A stretch of DNA of 64,000 bases. Source: Ophiobolus disseminans (taxonomy: Eukaryota; Ascomycota; Dothideomycetes; Pleosporales; Phaeosphaeriaceae). Made by a program: the position numbers and the translations under genes. Within the stretch, counting starts at the first letter, position 1. Every line of letters starts with the position of its first letter. Of the stretch, positions 1 through 11,703 are shown piece by piece. The notes beneath the pieces are model-generated. The model had not been told where the DNA came from. It searched no databases and worked only from the letters and a program-made list of their open reading frames with translations. The DNA is taken from positions 487,193-551,192 of the forward strand of contig MU006239.1 in NCBI GenBank assembly GCA_010093685.1. Reading direction: 5' to 3'.

Positions 1-90
1 AAGATGTTTCCTCGCGATGTGGACTCCGCCTCCACGATGGAGGTGAACGATAAGAACGAGGTTTTCGTCAATGGTCAGAAGATCTCCTAG
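1..90 (+). CDS. 3' end of a gene entering from the left (partial)
   Basis: An open frame runs from the first base of the window to a TAG at 88-90 and encodes about 29 residues ending NGQKIS. No stop interrupts it and its composition is hydrophilic and charged, like the tail of a soluble protein. Too little is present to assign a family. It lies about 1 kb from the convergent ABC transporter gene. It could also be a chance frame. Confidence 0.4.
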   Translation, partial: KMFPRDVDSASTMEVNDKNEVFVNGQKIS

Positions 91-1049
91 TGCGCATACA
101 ACAAGAAAGCCAGATTAGGATCTGATCGAGATAATTGGTTGTGTGTTGCTATCTCAGGAGCTGCGGCCTTGAGTCTTTATTGTCCGTTTGTACATTAGCT
201 TTCATCTCGAAGTCCTTAGAGTCAATGGATTATATGCGCTTCATCCAGTGATCAAATCGCAAACTGATGAGCTTCAAGTTGTTCGAGGTTGTGAATGTTG
301 GTAGGAGAATAACAATTCGATCACCGATTATCGCGTCAGCCCCATGATATCAGCTTCATGATACATTTCATGATGCACTTCATGATGCACTTCATGATGC
401 ACTTCATGATGTCATGTACGCATACAGTACGGAATGACATATGAATGTTTCGAGGAAGGTAGCTACTATGATCAGGAGCTAACAACCATGAATCCGTGGA
501 GACGGAAAATATTTCCAGAGACAGAAGAGACGGGATGGATACGCCTGAGCATGATCTCGGTCTTTCAAATGTGTTTGACATACGATATGAGTGCCTGCGT
601 TGCGATGGATAGCGAATTCGCAATACATCTTGCTTGGAATTGTTCAAAATGTTGTTATGCAGTTCTGATTCTAGCTTGCAGCCATCTTACCAGAAAGCGG
701 AGCATCTTTTTATGCAACCATGACTTCAAAGCATAATGTTTGCAACAATATAAGATTTATTGGAACAAGGTCCCTCTAGTAGTATGACTACCATAGATAA
801 CCGAGTAGGAGAGTGACAAGGCGGGGTGGCTGCAACGTATTGTATTGACTATCGTATTGTTCCGTGTAAGAGGCCACACGAACTTCACGTAAGGACGTTA
901 CAGTCAGCCGTGCCTACCTCACATCGGAGGTACCACGGCCCTTCCTTCCACCAACCTGGACTGAACCCACACATTCTCAACAAGATTCATCCTTGTTCAC
1001 ATATATGTTACAAAAGAAATACCAGTTATAGCCTCGTAATCCAAACCCA
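91..1049. other. intergenic stretch, no gene seen
   Basis: About 950 bp between the partial left gene and the end of the ABC transporter gene. The short frames here have no recognisable motif. It contains the 12-bp tandem repeat listed separately. Confidence 0.6.
354..412. repeat. 12-bp tandem repeat, about five units
   Basis: The unit CTTCATGATGCA is repeated nearly perfectly; the first unit is diverged (CATGATACATTT). It is a simple minisatellite in non-coding DNA. Confidence 0.85.
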
Positions 1050-4000
1050 TCACACCATCTCATAAATACCACTAGTAACACGATCGCGCTCAAACGCATT
1101 TTCCCACTCAGACCAACTCACAACGCTTCCAGAGTACCTACTGCTACTTCGCTGCGCGCTTCGACTCCGCATGCTTCTCATCCTCCTGGGCGGCAGCTTA
1201 CTCCTGGGTCTCGGTCTTGGCGTAGCTGACATCTCTCCCTCCCTCTCGGATGCCATTAGGGAAAACATGACCGCATTGTTTGATGATTCGGAAGACATCT
1301 TGTCGTCGCTTATTGGAAGCGCGAGGTTGTCCCAATCGATCTCGATCTTTGAACTTGGTAGGTTGAGTTCAAGAAGCGGTGTCTTGACGTCCATGCGGGA
1401 GAGCTGTGCAGCATTGATGATCTGCTCCTCAGTGATACCGACCTTCAGACACATCTCCCTAAAGATGCTGTCCTGCTTTTGGTAAAGACCGAGTGGAGTG
1501 TCAAGCTCTGCCACTTGGCCCGTGTCCATGACGCAGATACGGTCATACCAAAGAACCGTGCGCAGGCGATGTGCGATACAAAGAACGGTGCGATTGCGAA
1601 AGGCGCGGTGCATCGTGGCTTGGATCTGGTCGTCTGTTTCTGTGTCTAATGCTGCAGTTGCTTCGTCACACACCACAATGCGACTTGTTCTTGTCAACAC
1701 GCGCGCAACTGCGAGCAATTGTTTCTGGCCGAGGGAAAAGTTCGTGCCCTCTTCTCGTACAATGTCACTCGGGTGAACGGTGCGGTCTAGGCCGGCGCCT
1801 TTGAGAGCTTCCCAGATTGTTGAGTCGGGGAGCTCGTCGAAGGGATCGAGATTGCTGCGTATGGTACCCGCGAATAGAGCCGTCTCTTGTGGAATGATGG
1901 ATAATGCATGGCTTCGTAGATCTTGCAGTGACACTCGCGAAATGTCATGTCCGTCAATCGAGACAAGTCCGCCGGACAGTTCGGTCAACCGGAAGAGTGC
2001 GTTCACGATCGATGACTTCCCTGCGCCTGTGCGCCCCACGATAGCTACGTGTTCACCGCCACTTACACGCAAATTCACGCCTTTGAGTGCTTCAGGTAGA
2101 CCAGGGCGGTATCGCATGCGTGTCTCAGCGAACTCGACTTGCCCGTGCCTGGGCCAGCCTTCGATGGGTGGATTGACATTGTGGTCCGGTTCTTGGGGAA
2201 TATTATGAGCATATTCGTAGAGGCGTTCAGTCGAGTTGAGGGCGCTTTCCACGTCTGCCCACTCTCTAACGACTACCTGGATGACCTGTACCGCCGATAG
2301 CATCAAGCTAAGAACCAGACCAGAGATGGCTGGATTTTGCGAGTGGCGGTCCACTAGAACCAAGACGCCCATGGCAGTGACCAGCAGAATCGCGGCGGCA
2401 TCTTGTCGAAGGCTTAGCCACCTTTGCACGGCGAAAGTCGTGAAAGAGGCGCTATTGAGGTCGTCCGCGGCCTCGCAGAGCTTTTGCGAGAAGTGTCGGT
2501 GCATGCCGAAGACTCGCAGCGTTGAGATCCCAGATACGCCTTCCATGAATCGCGTATACATGGCCGAGCGTAGGGTTGATTCGTGTCGCTTGACTTCGCG
2601 GGCAGTGGAGCGATAATATATGGCCAAAAACACAATGACGACAATAAGGACGCCAATCGCGATTCCAAACCAATGGAAATATGCGATAACGAGAGCGAAT
2701 AGCGCAGTGAGTCCGGAGGTGGATATTGAGAACATTCGCAATGCTTCGGGTAGATGGTAGTCCATGGCTTCAACGTCAGACGAGAACCGATTGGTCAATC
2801 GACCGGCGGGTGTCGAATCGAAAAAGTGGGTGGGTGCATGAAAGACGCGCGCTACTGCTTTGTTGAGCAAGACTTGGCTGGCGCGCGTGCAGCACAATGC
2901 TACCAAAACTCCGAACAGATAGAGAAAGAGGATTTGACCGCAGCCGAGCGCCACATAGATGTAGATGTAGATGTTTCTGTGAATTTCGAAATGGCCAGAG
3001 CTCCACCATGCGAGCCAAAGCTGTGCCAGGACCATGCATCCAGATCCTGCAAGAAGCAAAGGGAAGCATAGGATGGCGAAAAAAGCGCTACCTGGAGATA
3101 CAAACAGCGAGCCGTAAACTTTCCATGATACCGATCGAGTCTCTTGGTCTTCATCCTGGATGAGATTGTCGGTCGTATCCGCGTCTGTGTTCTCGTTTAG
3201 ATCCACACTGTCGCTCGAAGGTACGATGGGTTTGAAGTGTTGCTTGTCGTCATCCGAGGAGCTACCGATGCTAGAAAACTCAGCGTTATTCTGAAGGTCC
3301 GAGAAACTACCCAGAAATCGTATGGTGCCGCCCTCTAGCCACAGGATACGGTCGCAATTGTGAAGCACGCTCATGTTGTGAGTGCAGAGAATGCGAGTCT
3401 TTGTACACAACACTTTGCCACAAATGGCGTCGTCCATGATGGCGCCTCCAACATTGGCGTCTACAGCGCTGAGGGGGTCATCAAGGAGGATGACATCTTT
3501 CTCCGAGTACATGGCACGTGCCAGGCTAATGCGCTGCTTTTGGCCGCCAGAGAGAACGACGCCGCGCTCTCCAACAACTGTTTGGTCGCCGTGGGGAAGT
3601 GAACCAAGATCCCTGGTCAGTGAACAAGCTTGCAGTACGGCATTGTACCATTGTCGCTCGAACGGACGTCCGAACAGAATGTTATCGCGAACTGTGCCGT
3701 TCAGCATCCATGGCTGCTCAGGACACAGAGCGTGTGAAGCGCCCCATCGTACCGTTCCAGATATCCTGGCCATGTCACCGGCGAGTGCTGATAAGAATGA
3801 TGTTTTGCCCGATCCGACACTTCCTATGACGGCCAAAAGCTCTCCGCGTTCGATTGTCAAGTCGATGTCCCGAAGACGGAATGCTGGCTTCGGTGCGTTT
3901 CTAGTAGGCAACAAGACGATAGTGGATCCTTCGGCTTTGCCTTCGACTAATGTATCAGATTTTTTGGCATCGCCCCAAACAAAATTTGCGTGATTTAGCT

Positions 4001-5603
4001 CAACCGCGGCGTTGAGTACTGGATCGACTTCGTTCTCCTTAATCTCATGGGTGCTCAAGAATTTCTGGATTCGTGACATGGAGGCCCCGCTGTCCTTGCA
4101 CGCTTGAATGCAAAGAGGCAGGTAGATGAGCGGCATGCGCAAACTTGCGAAGAGGGCGGTAGATGAAAATACAATGGCCGGAGATAGGCCCGAATGTGTG
4201 AGTGCGAACGTGATGAAAGACATCATGGCGATCAAAACCGGAAGCCCCTGCGAGATGGCTCCTACAGCGCTTTTGACTGTAGTGTACGAATTAAGTTTGC
4301 GGTTTTCTGTCGCGCGGATCTCTCTGATCTGTTGCGCAAACCCCTCTTCCCAGCCAAAGAATTTGACTGGTCGGATAGCGTTCAGGATCTCATGCGTGAG
4401 GGAGATACGCGACTCAGCACTCTTTTCCGTGCTCTTTCTTTGGCGGAACAGCGTACCGACTCCCAGGACCAGACCAGCGAAACCCAAGACAAGCACACCA
4501 AATCCGGCGAGTGCGCTCAGTCGCAGATTGACAATCACTAATGCAGGTCAGTATTGTTGCACGTCATGAGGCTATGCAGGACTCACATAGAGAGAGGGCT
4601 GTTGTCAGCGATAACGGGGCGGTCCAGAGGATATGAATCGCGCTCGCCGTCTGAGATATACGAGCGCAATCAAACGATATGAACCCTGCCACCAAACTGC
4701 TGGTATAATCTTCATTATCCGTCTCTTGGCCTTCTTGACCATCTCGTTCCAAGGGTTTACCCTTTTCCAGAACCCTCACTGACTTGTTGAATATAGCTGA
4801 GGTCAAGATCGCGCGTGACTGACCTCCAATAACACCCAGCAAATACATGTAGTGGTTATGGGTAAGACTCTGTATCACAAGCATGGTAATAATGCCGGAT
4901 AAGTAGGCGATGCCATGCCATAATGGTGGTCCCGGCTTATTTGAAAGATGTGCAACATAAGCGTCCATGGAAAACTGAATCAGGTAGCGCAATGTATAGG
5001 GCGTGACGACCAGGAGGATATCGGCCATGCCTCTGCAAATTCCACCCATCCAAAACTCCTTCTTGAAGACGCCATACAAGGCCCAGAATAATGCGTGTTT
5101 GCGTCCGGTCCGAATGTTGTTATCGAAAGAATTTTGCACCACATCTACCAAGGGTTGGGCGCGGCGCTCTGGATGCACGAGAGGGAGTTCATGTAGCTCA
5201 AGTGGCTTTCGAAACCCTCGCTGGAGGATGTCAGTCACTGCTGAAAGATCGCCAAATCTAACAAACTCACCCATAGTAGCCCTGATGCCCATTCGAAGAT
5301 GAGTCTGCTGAACCCGTTTGCATTGACCTCCGCGGATTGTTTCCTGGCACCTTTTTGATCTTTGTGAGGTGTAGATTCGTGTGTATACGGTGATGACGGT
5401 TGTGACTTGGGTCTTTCTTTGTGGAAACTTGTCTCTGATGTATGTCGTGTGTGGCTTCCTGTAGACGAATTCGCCAGCGTGCTCGACCATGCCGAATCCG
5501 GACAGGCTTCTGACAAGACGGCACCGCTTTGGGCCCCATGGCATTGGGAACTGAGGTCTGTATCAACACGAAGGTCTTTTCTCGCAGTGTTCTTGCGGTC
5601 CAT
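1050..5603 (-). CDS. ABCC-type (MRP/Yor1-like) ABC transporter, three exons
   Basis: Full-length ABC exporter of the ABCC family (TMD-NBD-TMD-NBD) expected in the plasma or vacuolar membrane, exporting drugs, conjugates or a cluster product. I join exons 5271-5603, 4587-5220 and 1050-4537. The introns are 5221-5270 (50 bp) and 4538-4586 (49 bp), both with GTGAGT donors, and the phases agree, giving 1,484 aa, normal for the family. The N-terminal linker has the Yor1-like WASGLLW then RKPLE pattern across intron 1. NBD1 has Walker A GSVGSGKTS near residue 561, signature LSGGQKQR near 651 and Walker B LLDDPLSAVD, with Asp in place of the catalytic Glu as usual in ABCC NBD1. NBD2 has GRTGAGKSS, FSLGQKQ and IVVCDEATAALD with the catalytic Glu. 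NBD2 is therefore probably the hydrolytic site. It is divergent from the ATP-grasp gene. The substrate is unknown. Confidence 0.93.
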
Positions 5604-6057
5604 GGTGTCAAAGAGCGAAAGTCAAGGAGCGAGTGGTATCCGTTTCGATAGGGTTGCCGATTGATAGTACAAACTGCTATTCCAGCAGAAATGCCATGCC
5701 GATGTCTTGCGAGCCATGGAACTGTCGTCACTGGTTGTGAACATTTCTCAGGTAGGTCAGCCACTGGCATAGCCGCAATTACGTCGATGGGGCCGAAAGT
5801 GTAGCCCTGGTTTCGCTAAGATCCTCGGGTTTTAGTGTCAGCCATGTCGATCCCCCATGTCTGGCGACCGTTAGCATATCCCAAAGAAGACGATTGCTGG
5901 CGCGCGTTCATACTCACAGATATACAAAACCCCGGTTTCCTTTTCTTCCCTCCAGAAGAGTAATGAGATACTGAACCCATCGCCAACATCACACCTTCCG
6001 TTTCGCCAACATCACACTTTCCATTTCGCCAACTAAAATCCATCAGTCACGAACGCA
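5604..6057. promoter_or_regulatory. divergent promoter between ABC transporter and ATP-grasp genes
   Basis: 454 bp serve both genes. Two copies of the recurring 8-mer GTCAGCCA lie at 5756-5763 (within GGTCAGCCA) and 5837-5844. A 23-bp tandem repeat lies just before the ATP-grasp start. No TATA box is obvious. The role of the 8-mer is an inference from its recurrence in the other promoters of this cluster. Confidence 0.6.
5981..6036 (+). repeat. 23-bp tandem repeat in the leader of the ATP-grasp gene
   Basis: Two full units beginning CGCCAACATCACA (5981-6003 and 6004-6026) and a partial third end about 20 bp before the ATG at 6058. The repeat probably lies within the 5' UTR or core promoter. 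Function is unknown. Confidence 0.8.
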
Positions 6058-7467
6058 ATGATATCGACAACCCCAGAGATCGAACTTTCCACGACGCTCG
6101 CGGACCTCTACTCTTTGGATGGAGGCAATAGCAATGATGTGGCTCTCGCATATGCTTTCCCCAACCCAACACAAGTCGCAGCTTCGCTACCTGTATCGCG
6201 CAAATACGCATATCAAGGACCGCGAACCAGAAAATGGGCGCCTGATACACTGGCACGCATCACGCTCGCCTGCCTGGCACAGTACTATGGCTTCATTTCA
6301 GGATCCATGGATCTATACCTTTTCGACCTTGACAGAACCAAGATGGAAAGGCTAGCTGAGACGTTCAGCTGGACTAAGCCTGAGCCCTGGCACCAATCCG
6401 ATGCGAGGGCCGTACTCCAGACCTTGAAGCCATCGCAGCAGCCCAGACTACGATTTGTCGAGGACTCCAACACACTGGCCGCGTTAGACCAGCGGAAAGC
6501 TGTCATCACACCCATGGATTTCCTCGATGGTCACGGCCCCTTGGTGGACCAAGAAGCGCATTGGGATTTACTGAGCAAACGCACGCTAGCTCTTTCAGAT
6601 CTTCCGAGCCCACCCACTCAAATCATCGACACTGTTCTCCGCGCTGCTAACCAGAACGATGAAGTGGCGGTGCACAACGAAATTGATCGAATGTTGGAAC
6701 CTATTGTTTCGCACCCGCTACCGTTCGTTGTCAAGCTGCCGCTGGGTATGGGAGGGCATGCAGTGTTCATCGTCAAGGATAGGGAGAAGCGTCAGAGCTG
6801 TCTCACAATCCTTCGAGAAGAATTACCGGCTATGTTTCAGGCGCTGACACCCATGAACGAAGCCAAGACCCCGGTCAGCCTACTCCTGCAGGACATGGTG
6901 GACGGGCCATCGGACGGGGTTTCCATCTTCATTACGAAAGCGGGCCGCCCAATCTATATCAGCACATCGGAACAGATCCTAGATGGGCGTGACCAATGGT
7001 CTGGCGGGTACATGGATTACACCCGCCAGTCGGCCATGGGCGATAAATACCGTGATACGATAGACAAGGTGGCCGCGTATGTCTTCGCACGCGGGTACTA
7101 TGGGCCCATGGGGGTGGATGTTATGACGAACGAGCACGGCCAGCAGCTCATCGTGGATATGAATGTTCGTCAGACAGGAAGCTACACCTTGGGTCTCATG
7201 AAGAACCATTTTTACGAGCAACGTGATCTGCCATTCGCTGGTCTCCTGGTTCCATTGGGAATACTGGGCACTCGCGATGGGTTTCAGCAGAAATTTGCGA
7301 CGGAAATTGATGATGGCACGATAGTGATTGCCTCGTGGTGTCGAGGAAAGGCCGGGCCTGGAGCGCTGTTTACGTGGAGCGCTTGCGGATTGCTAGTGGG
7401 AGGAAAGACTCGGAAGGAGATGGAAGCGCTGATGGAGAAGCTGTACAATATGAGGGCTGTGAAGTAG
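6058..7467 (+). CDS. ATP-grasp domain ligase (solid-state culture-specific type), intronless
   Basis: 469-aa protein of the ATP-grasp superfamily, resembling the fungal proteins annotated as solid-state culture-specific ATP-grasp proteins. These enzymes activate a carboxylate as acyl phosphate with ATP and couple it to an amine or thiol. Visible parts are a distinct N-terminal region (1-215), the lysine plus glycine-rich loop VVKLPLGMGGHAV (224-236, K226 the likely ATP-binding lysine), a VSLLLQDMV strand (273-281), GVDVM (352-356), and the metal-binding DMNVRQTGS (367-375), matching the acidic-x-Asn of the fold. It ends in a single TAG and has no intron. It shares a promoter with the ABC exporter and is followed by a P450. 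In this gene run it is the only candidate for making an amide or similar bond. The substrate is not predictable from sequence. Confidence 0.85.
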   Translation: MISTTPEIELSTTLADLYSLDGGNSNDVALAYAFPNPTQVAASLPVSRKYAYQGPRTRKWAPDTLARITLACLAQYYGFISGSMDLYLFDLDRTKMERLAETFSWTKPEPWHQSDARAVLQTLKPSQQPRLRFVEDSNTLAALDQRKAVITPMDFLDGHGPLVDQEAHWDLLSKRTLALSDLPSPPTQIIDTVLRAANQNDEVAVHNEIDRMLEPIVSHPLPFVVKLPLGMGGHAVFIVKDREKRQSCLTILREELPAMFQALTPMNEAKTPVSLLLQDMVDGPSDGVSIFITKAGRPIYISTSEQILDGRDQWSGGYMDYTRQSAMGDKYRDTIDKVAAYVFARGYYGPMGVDVMTNEHGQQLIVDMNVRQTGSYTLGLMKNHFYEQRDLPFAGLLVPLGILGTRDGFQQKFATEIDDGTIVIASWCRGKAGPGALFTWSACGLLVGGKTRKEMEALMEKLYNMRAVK

Positions 7468-7888
7468 ATGTTGAAGTTCGCCGTTGGTGTTCGCGTTCTT
7501 CGGTGTACCTTATCGTTATCGCGTGATTATGTAATCATTTTTGGCCAACCACAACACGACGTCTGCCGCGACGTGACACTTCTCCTTCTGTTCGCGTGCT
7601 GCAAAGGTTGCAAGACTACTGCGACGCGTTGCGAAGCCTCACCGTGAACTCAGTTTGACCATTGGTCTTCATTTCCAATACTCAGAGGACGTACAGGCGC
7701 GAGATGACGTGCCTGCCATTGTCAAACGAGAGTGCTGGCTGACGAGGTCAGCCAGGTAAGCGCAGGATAAGCCACAACCGCCACATTCGCTCTCGCCGCG
7801 GCTCATCAACATCATCAGATGGATAAAACTACTTCAAGACTGACAATCAATTCTCTTTCGCTTTACAAAGCATGCACGCTGCACAAAT
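7468..7888 (+). promoter_or_regulatory. promoter of the P450 gene, with a palindromic site
   Basis: At 7735-7755 lies CTGGCTGAC, three bases, GTCAGCCAG: perfect 9-bp arms, 134 bp upstream of the P450 ATG. It carries the same 8-mer found before the other cluster genes, here as an inverted pair, as expected for a dimeric regulator. The layout resembles the TGCTGA-TCAGCA half-sites of bZIP (MARE-like) elements. Binding is inferred, not shown. Confidence 0.6.
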
Positions 7889-9546
7889 ATGTTGTTCTCG
7901 AGTTACTTTACACTTATCCCTATCGGGCTCTTTCTCTTCGTGCACAGCGTACGACGATGGCACCGACGACGCACCTTCGAGGCTGCAAATGGCTGCCAAG
8001 CAATGCCTCATTTCTCGAGGTTCCAGAATCTTATCGAACAAGTCAAAGCTATCAAGTCGCATACCTATTTAGAGATGTGGATCGATCGATATGCGAACAT
8101 TGGCAAGACATTCTCGAGCGCCACAATGAGCATCGATCAAATCATCTTCACGATAGAACCAGAAAACATCAAAACTATTCTTGCCACTGATTTCGACAGT
8201 TTTGAGCTGGGGCAGCGGAGGAGAACTTTGATGGGTCCGGTTACTGGACCAGGGATTTTCTCCAATGATGGTGCAGCATGGAAGCATTCCAGGGTATGTG
8301 CGCATAGGAGAAATAGCGGCAATATGCACGACTGACACTGGGTCCAGACACTCATACGACCAAACTTCACAAAGATGATAATATCAGACTTGTCGAAATT
8401 CGAAAGCCATGTGCAGGATCTACTGGAGGTGTTACCGGGGCCTGATGCGCTTTCTGCTCTTGTCGAAGTCGACCTCATGCCGCTGTTCTTCCGCATGACT
8501 CTTGACTCCGCATCTGAGACCTTACTTGGTAGCGAGATGGCCTTTCGGTCGCAACTCGATGCTCCAGGCTCAGAGTCAATGCGATTCATGGACGCTTTCG
8601 ATTTCGTCCAAAGCAGGATCCATCGGCGAAACATCATCGACCGAGGATGGGGACGCCCGTTTGGTCTTGCGTACTCGCTGTATAAAGGCAACAAGAAAGA
8701 TAAGTTTGAGCAGGCTTGTGAGACGGTACACTCGATCATTGACGCTAAACTTCTGGACTTCTTGAGGAGGCCGGTCAAAAAAATCGAAGAGGACCGGACG
8801 TACGTTTTTCTTGAAGAGATGGCCAAAACAACGCGCGATCCGCTGGAACTGAGGTATGAGATCCTGAATGTATTGATGGCCGGAAGAGATACCACTGCCG
8901 CTCTACTCACAAATACCATTTTCGTTCTTGCACGTCGTCCCGATTTATGGTTTCGGGTACGTGCAGAAGTAAAGGAGACGTTTGCAGGTCAGCTTCCGGA
9001 CTATGAGAGCCTTCGTAATATGAAGCAGCTGCGCAACCTTTTGAATGAATGTGAGTGGCTCACAATTGACGATGCTTTGAGACATGACTAATCCAGATAA
9101 CAGGCCTCCGCTTATACCCACCTGTCCCATTCAATGCCCGCACTGCCACGAAAGACACCGTACTTCCTCGTGGCGGTGGTTCCGATGGCCAATCGCCTGT
9201 CATGGTCGAGAAAGGTCAGCAAGTCGACTATCATGTCTATTGCCTGCATCGCTCTACCGAGATCTTTGGCCCTGACGCCGAGTTGTTCCGTCCCGAACGA
9301 TGGGATGACCCTTCTCTACGTCCTGGTTGGGCATACATTCCCTTCAATGGTGGAGCACGCATCTGTCTTGGTCAACAATTTGCACTTACCGAGGCGAGCT
9401 ATGTACTGGTGAGGCTGATGCAGGAGTTCTCAGCCATCGAGAATCGAGACCCCGAGCAAGCTTGGAGGGAGCAGATATCGTTGGTGACCAAGTCTCGTAA
9501 TGGCGCTAATATTGCGTTGAGAAGGACGGAAAACAAACAGGGATGA
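7889..9546 (+). CDS. cytochrome P450 (CYP52-like clan), three exons
   Basis: Exons 7889-8293, 8348-9050 and 9104-9546 join in phase to 516 aa. Introns are 54 bp (GTATGT...CAG) and 53 bp (GTGAGT...CAG). An N-terminal hydrophobic anchor (residues 1-18, then basic) indicates an ER-bound enzyme. The I-helix motif AGRDTTA is near 313-319. ExxR is read as E369-C-L-R372 across the second intron, which supports that splice choice. The haem loop is FNGGARICLGQQF with the ligand Cys near 457. SWKHSR-like and LRLYPPVP motifs and the FALTEA tail after the haem loop resemble CYP52/CYP539-type fatty-acid or alkane hydroxylases. It probably oxidises a lipophilic substrate, perhaps an intermediate of this cluster. 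An upstream ATG in another frame is ignored. Confidence 0.93.
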
Positions 9547-9958
9547 CTAGGTCCTCTACATGTATAGCTTATGTACTATCGTGTAACAATAAACGACTGT
9601 CTCTGGAGGTTTCGCTTCCTACAAGCTGCAATTCAAATATCCGAGTGTAGTAAGTTACATCTTCAAAGCGACATGCAAGCAGACAAGACGAGCGTACTCA
9701 GCTCTGTCCGCTAAACGGACCTTCGCCACAAAAGCTTACTGTTTGCACAATAATCCCTAACCAACTGCTATTAAGTTTCTAAGGATGTAAGGACTAAGCA
9801 CGATACTATAGGATACGTGATTTTACTCATTCTAGGTTAAGCTCATTCAAAAGCGCTCCCCAAAACTTATGCAGATGAAATAAAGTATGTTGATACATTC
9901 GCAACTAATTTACAGGACTCATGATAAACGAAACACACGCGATAAATCTCCTCAATCC

Positions 9959-11189
9959 CTACGGTGCAGCTACAACACGTTCCCTACGATCCGCCGTCCG
10001 ATAAACCAACTTCTCACCCCTCACCTTGCCCTTCCTCAACAGCGCAACGCCATCAAGCAATCCCTCAAACCCATCCGGCTCCACACGAATCGGATGCGAC
10101 TTAAGCTCCCCAGACTCGAAGATGGGGTTCATGTAAGGCCAAATAGCGCGCTTGAAGTCCGCGCACTCGTCCTTACCGGGCGTCCCAAAGGGCTCCGGCC
10201 AGCTGATCGGCAAGCCTCGGAGATGCGTAGCAAGGACCCAGTCGGGACGCACGGTACGGCGTGTTGCGCATTGTTCGGGGTAGGGCTCGAGACCGACGTC
10301 TGTGAGGGGGTTGTCAGTCACAGGCTTCCAGTCATGCAGATGGTTTCTGAGACGTACACTTCCCACCACAGCGACCGAGTGCTTGATAGCATAACTTCAT
10401 GGTACCCTCCTCCGTAATACAATCCAACGCATACTCCAGCGCATTATTCGTCAAAGCCCGGATATCTTCTCCACACGTAGGCTCATGGTAGTCAAAGATT
10501 TCATCGGCGCCATACGACCGCACCAGGTCGTTGCTATGCGGCGAGCACGTGGTAATAACTCGCGCGCCCATGCGCTTCAGTAAATGTATCGCGAAAGTGC
10601 CTGTTGAAGTCGCGCCACCGTATACTAGGATGTCGAAAGGCTGTTCAGCAGGCGTCTTCAATAATTCCATTGGGAGCTGGAGGGAGTGGAATATTGCCAT
10701 GACAGATGTTGCGATGCGCAGTGGCATGCCGGCGCCTACTTCGAAGCTCATGTCATCCGGCATTTTCAAAGCCATGATGCCGTCGACGGAAGCATATTCT
10801 GCGAATGCGCCAGATTGGGGTCTCAGAGCTTCCATGCCATCGCATGCTCCGCACACTCGGTCTCCTAGTTGTATGCGGCCTTCGGCGGCGATGTCTTTTC
10901 CTATCGCGACGACAGTGCCTGAGCAGTCGATCTAAAGCATTGGTTAGAAAGAAGGTAGGTAGATGATGGGAGGGCCGTCTCAACGTACACCATAATTGGC
11001 ACCAACACCTACGAATGGACCGACCATCTTCGTGTCCACCGGGTTCAATCCCACGTATTCAGTTTTGATGATTACGCAATCGTCTGCAATGGGTGGCATT
11101 GGGAAATTGTCTTGGATGGAAAAGTCGAGTTCGTCGTTGGCAACGACGGCGCGCTGGGTTTGTGGTAGATTGGGGATTGAGAGCGCCAT
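9959..11189 (-). CDS. zinc-type medium-chain dehydrogenase / trans-acting enoyl reductase-like, three exons
   Basis: Exons 10989-11189, 10358-10931 and 9959-10299 join in phase to 371 aa, close to LovC/ToxD-type trans-enoyl reductases (about 360 aa). Introns are 57 and 58 bp, both with GTACGT donors. I start at the ATG at 11189 (MALSIPNLPQTQ), not at the in-frame ATG 20 codons upstream, because family members start at this point. The N-terminal GroES-like fold contains VGLNPVD and, across intron 1, NYG then CSGTVVAIG. The Rossmann part has VYGGATSTGTFAIHLLKRMG. The C-terminal region has the family signature GGKYVGLEPYPE across intron 2. Such enzymes reduce enoyl groups with NADPH, often in trans to a PKS, but no PKS is in the window. 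It may act on a small unsaturated substrate or belong to a cluster whose core gene lies elsewhere. Confidence 0.9.
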
Positions 11190-11474
11190 TTTGGAATAAG
11201 TGGTAACAGAAGTGTGGCGGGTATTGGGAGGATAAGGAAGAGTGTTCATTCACGACATGTACATAGCCACGCAAGTCGTTGTTTTAAAGGATAGCATCGG
11301 TCGAAAACAACGATGTGTGCAGGAATTGTCTCACACGGACTACAATGGCATTCCGTGGGGCTGCAACATACGTCAGTGACTATTCTTGATCTATACCACA
11401 ATACAGTGGCTTATTCAAGCCTCCGTAGATCTCTTCATGTTGTTAACCGACCATACAGGTGCGATATCATCAGG

Positions 11475-11526
11475 TGGCTGACCTGTGGCTGACCCGCTCA
11501 CGCATTATTCTCCGTTCTGTCAGCCA
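11475..11526. promoter_or_regulatory. three copies of TGGCTGAC / GTCAGCCA upstream of the enoyl reductase gene
   Basis: TGGCTGACC occurs at 11475-11483 and 11486-11494, spaced 11 bp, about one helical turn; GTCAGCCA occurs inverted at 11519-11526. They lie 286-337 bp upstream of the ATG at 11189, between this gene and the 3' end of the DUF7702 gene. Confidence 0.55.
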
Positions 11527-11703
11527 AACACTCTCAATCAAACCGTGAATACGGGCATTTTTTTTCATTTCATTTGATCTACAGCCAAAGAACTCCATTG
11601 GTTACAATTTGGTTTCCATCATTCAGTCATCCCAGTCGTTTGCGTTTCAAACACGCGAGTGACGCAATGCACAAGCCCATTTGCTCCAATCCAACGATAC
11701 CAC

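Noticed and set aside
1171..4569. Plus-strand frames of 60-203 codons across the ABC transporter gene
   Set aside because: They are antisense shadows of conserved transporter codons, with no motifs or start context of their own.
8137..8919. 260-codon minus-strand frame
   Set aside because: It lies opposite the well-supported P450 exons and carries no motif.
9959..11189. PKS partner for the enoyl reductase within the window
   Set aside because: I looked for ketosynthase and acyltransferase motifs on both strands and found none; the core gene, if any, is outside the window.
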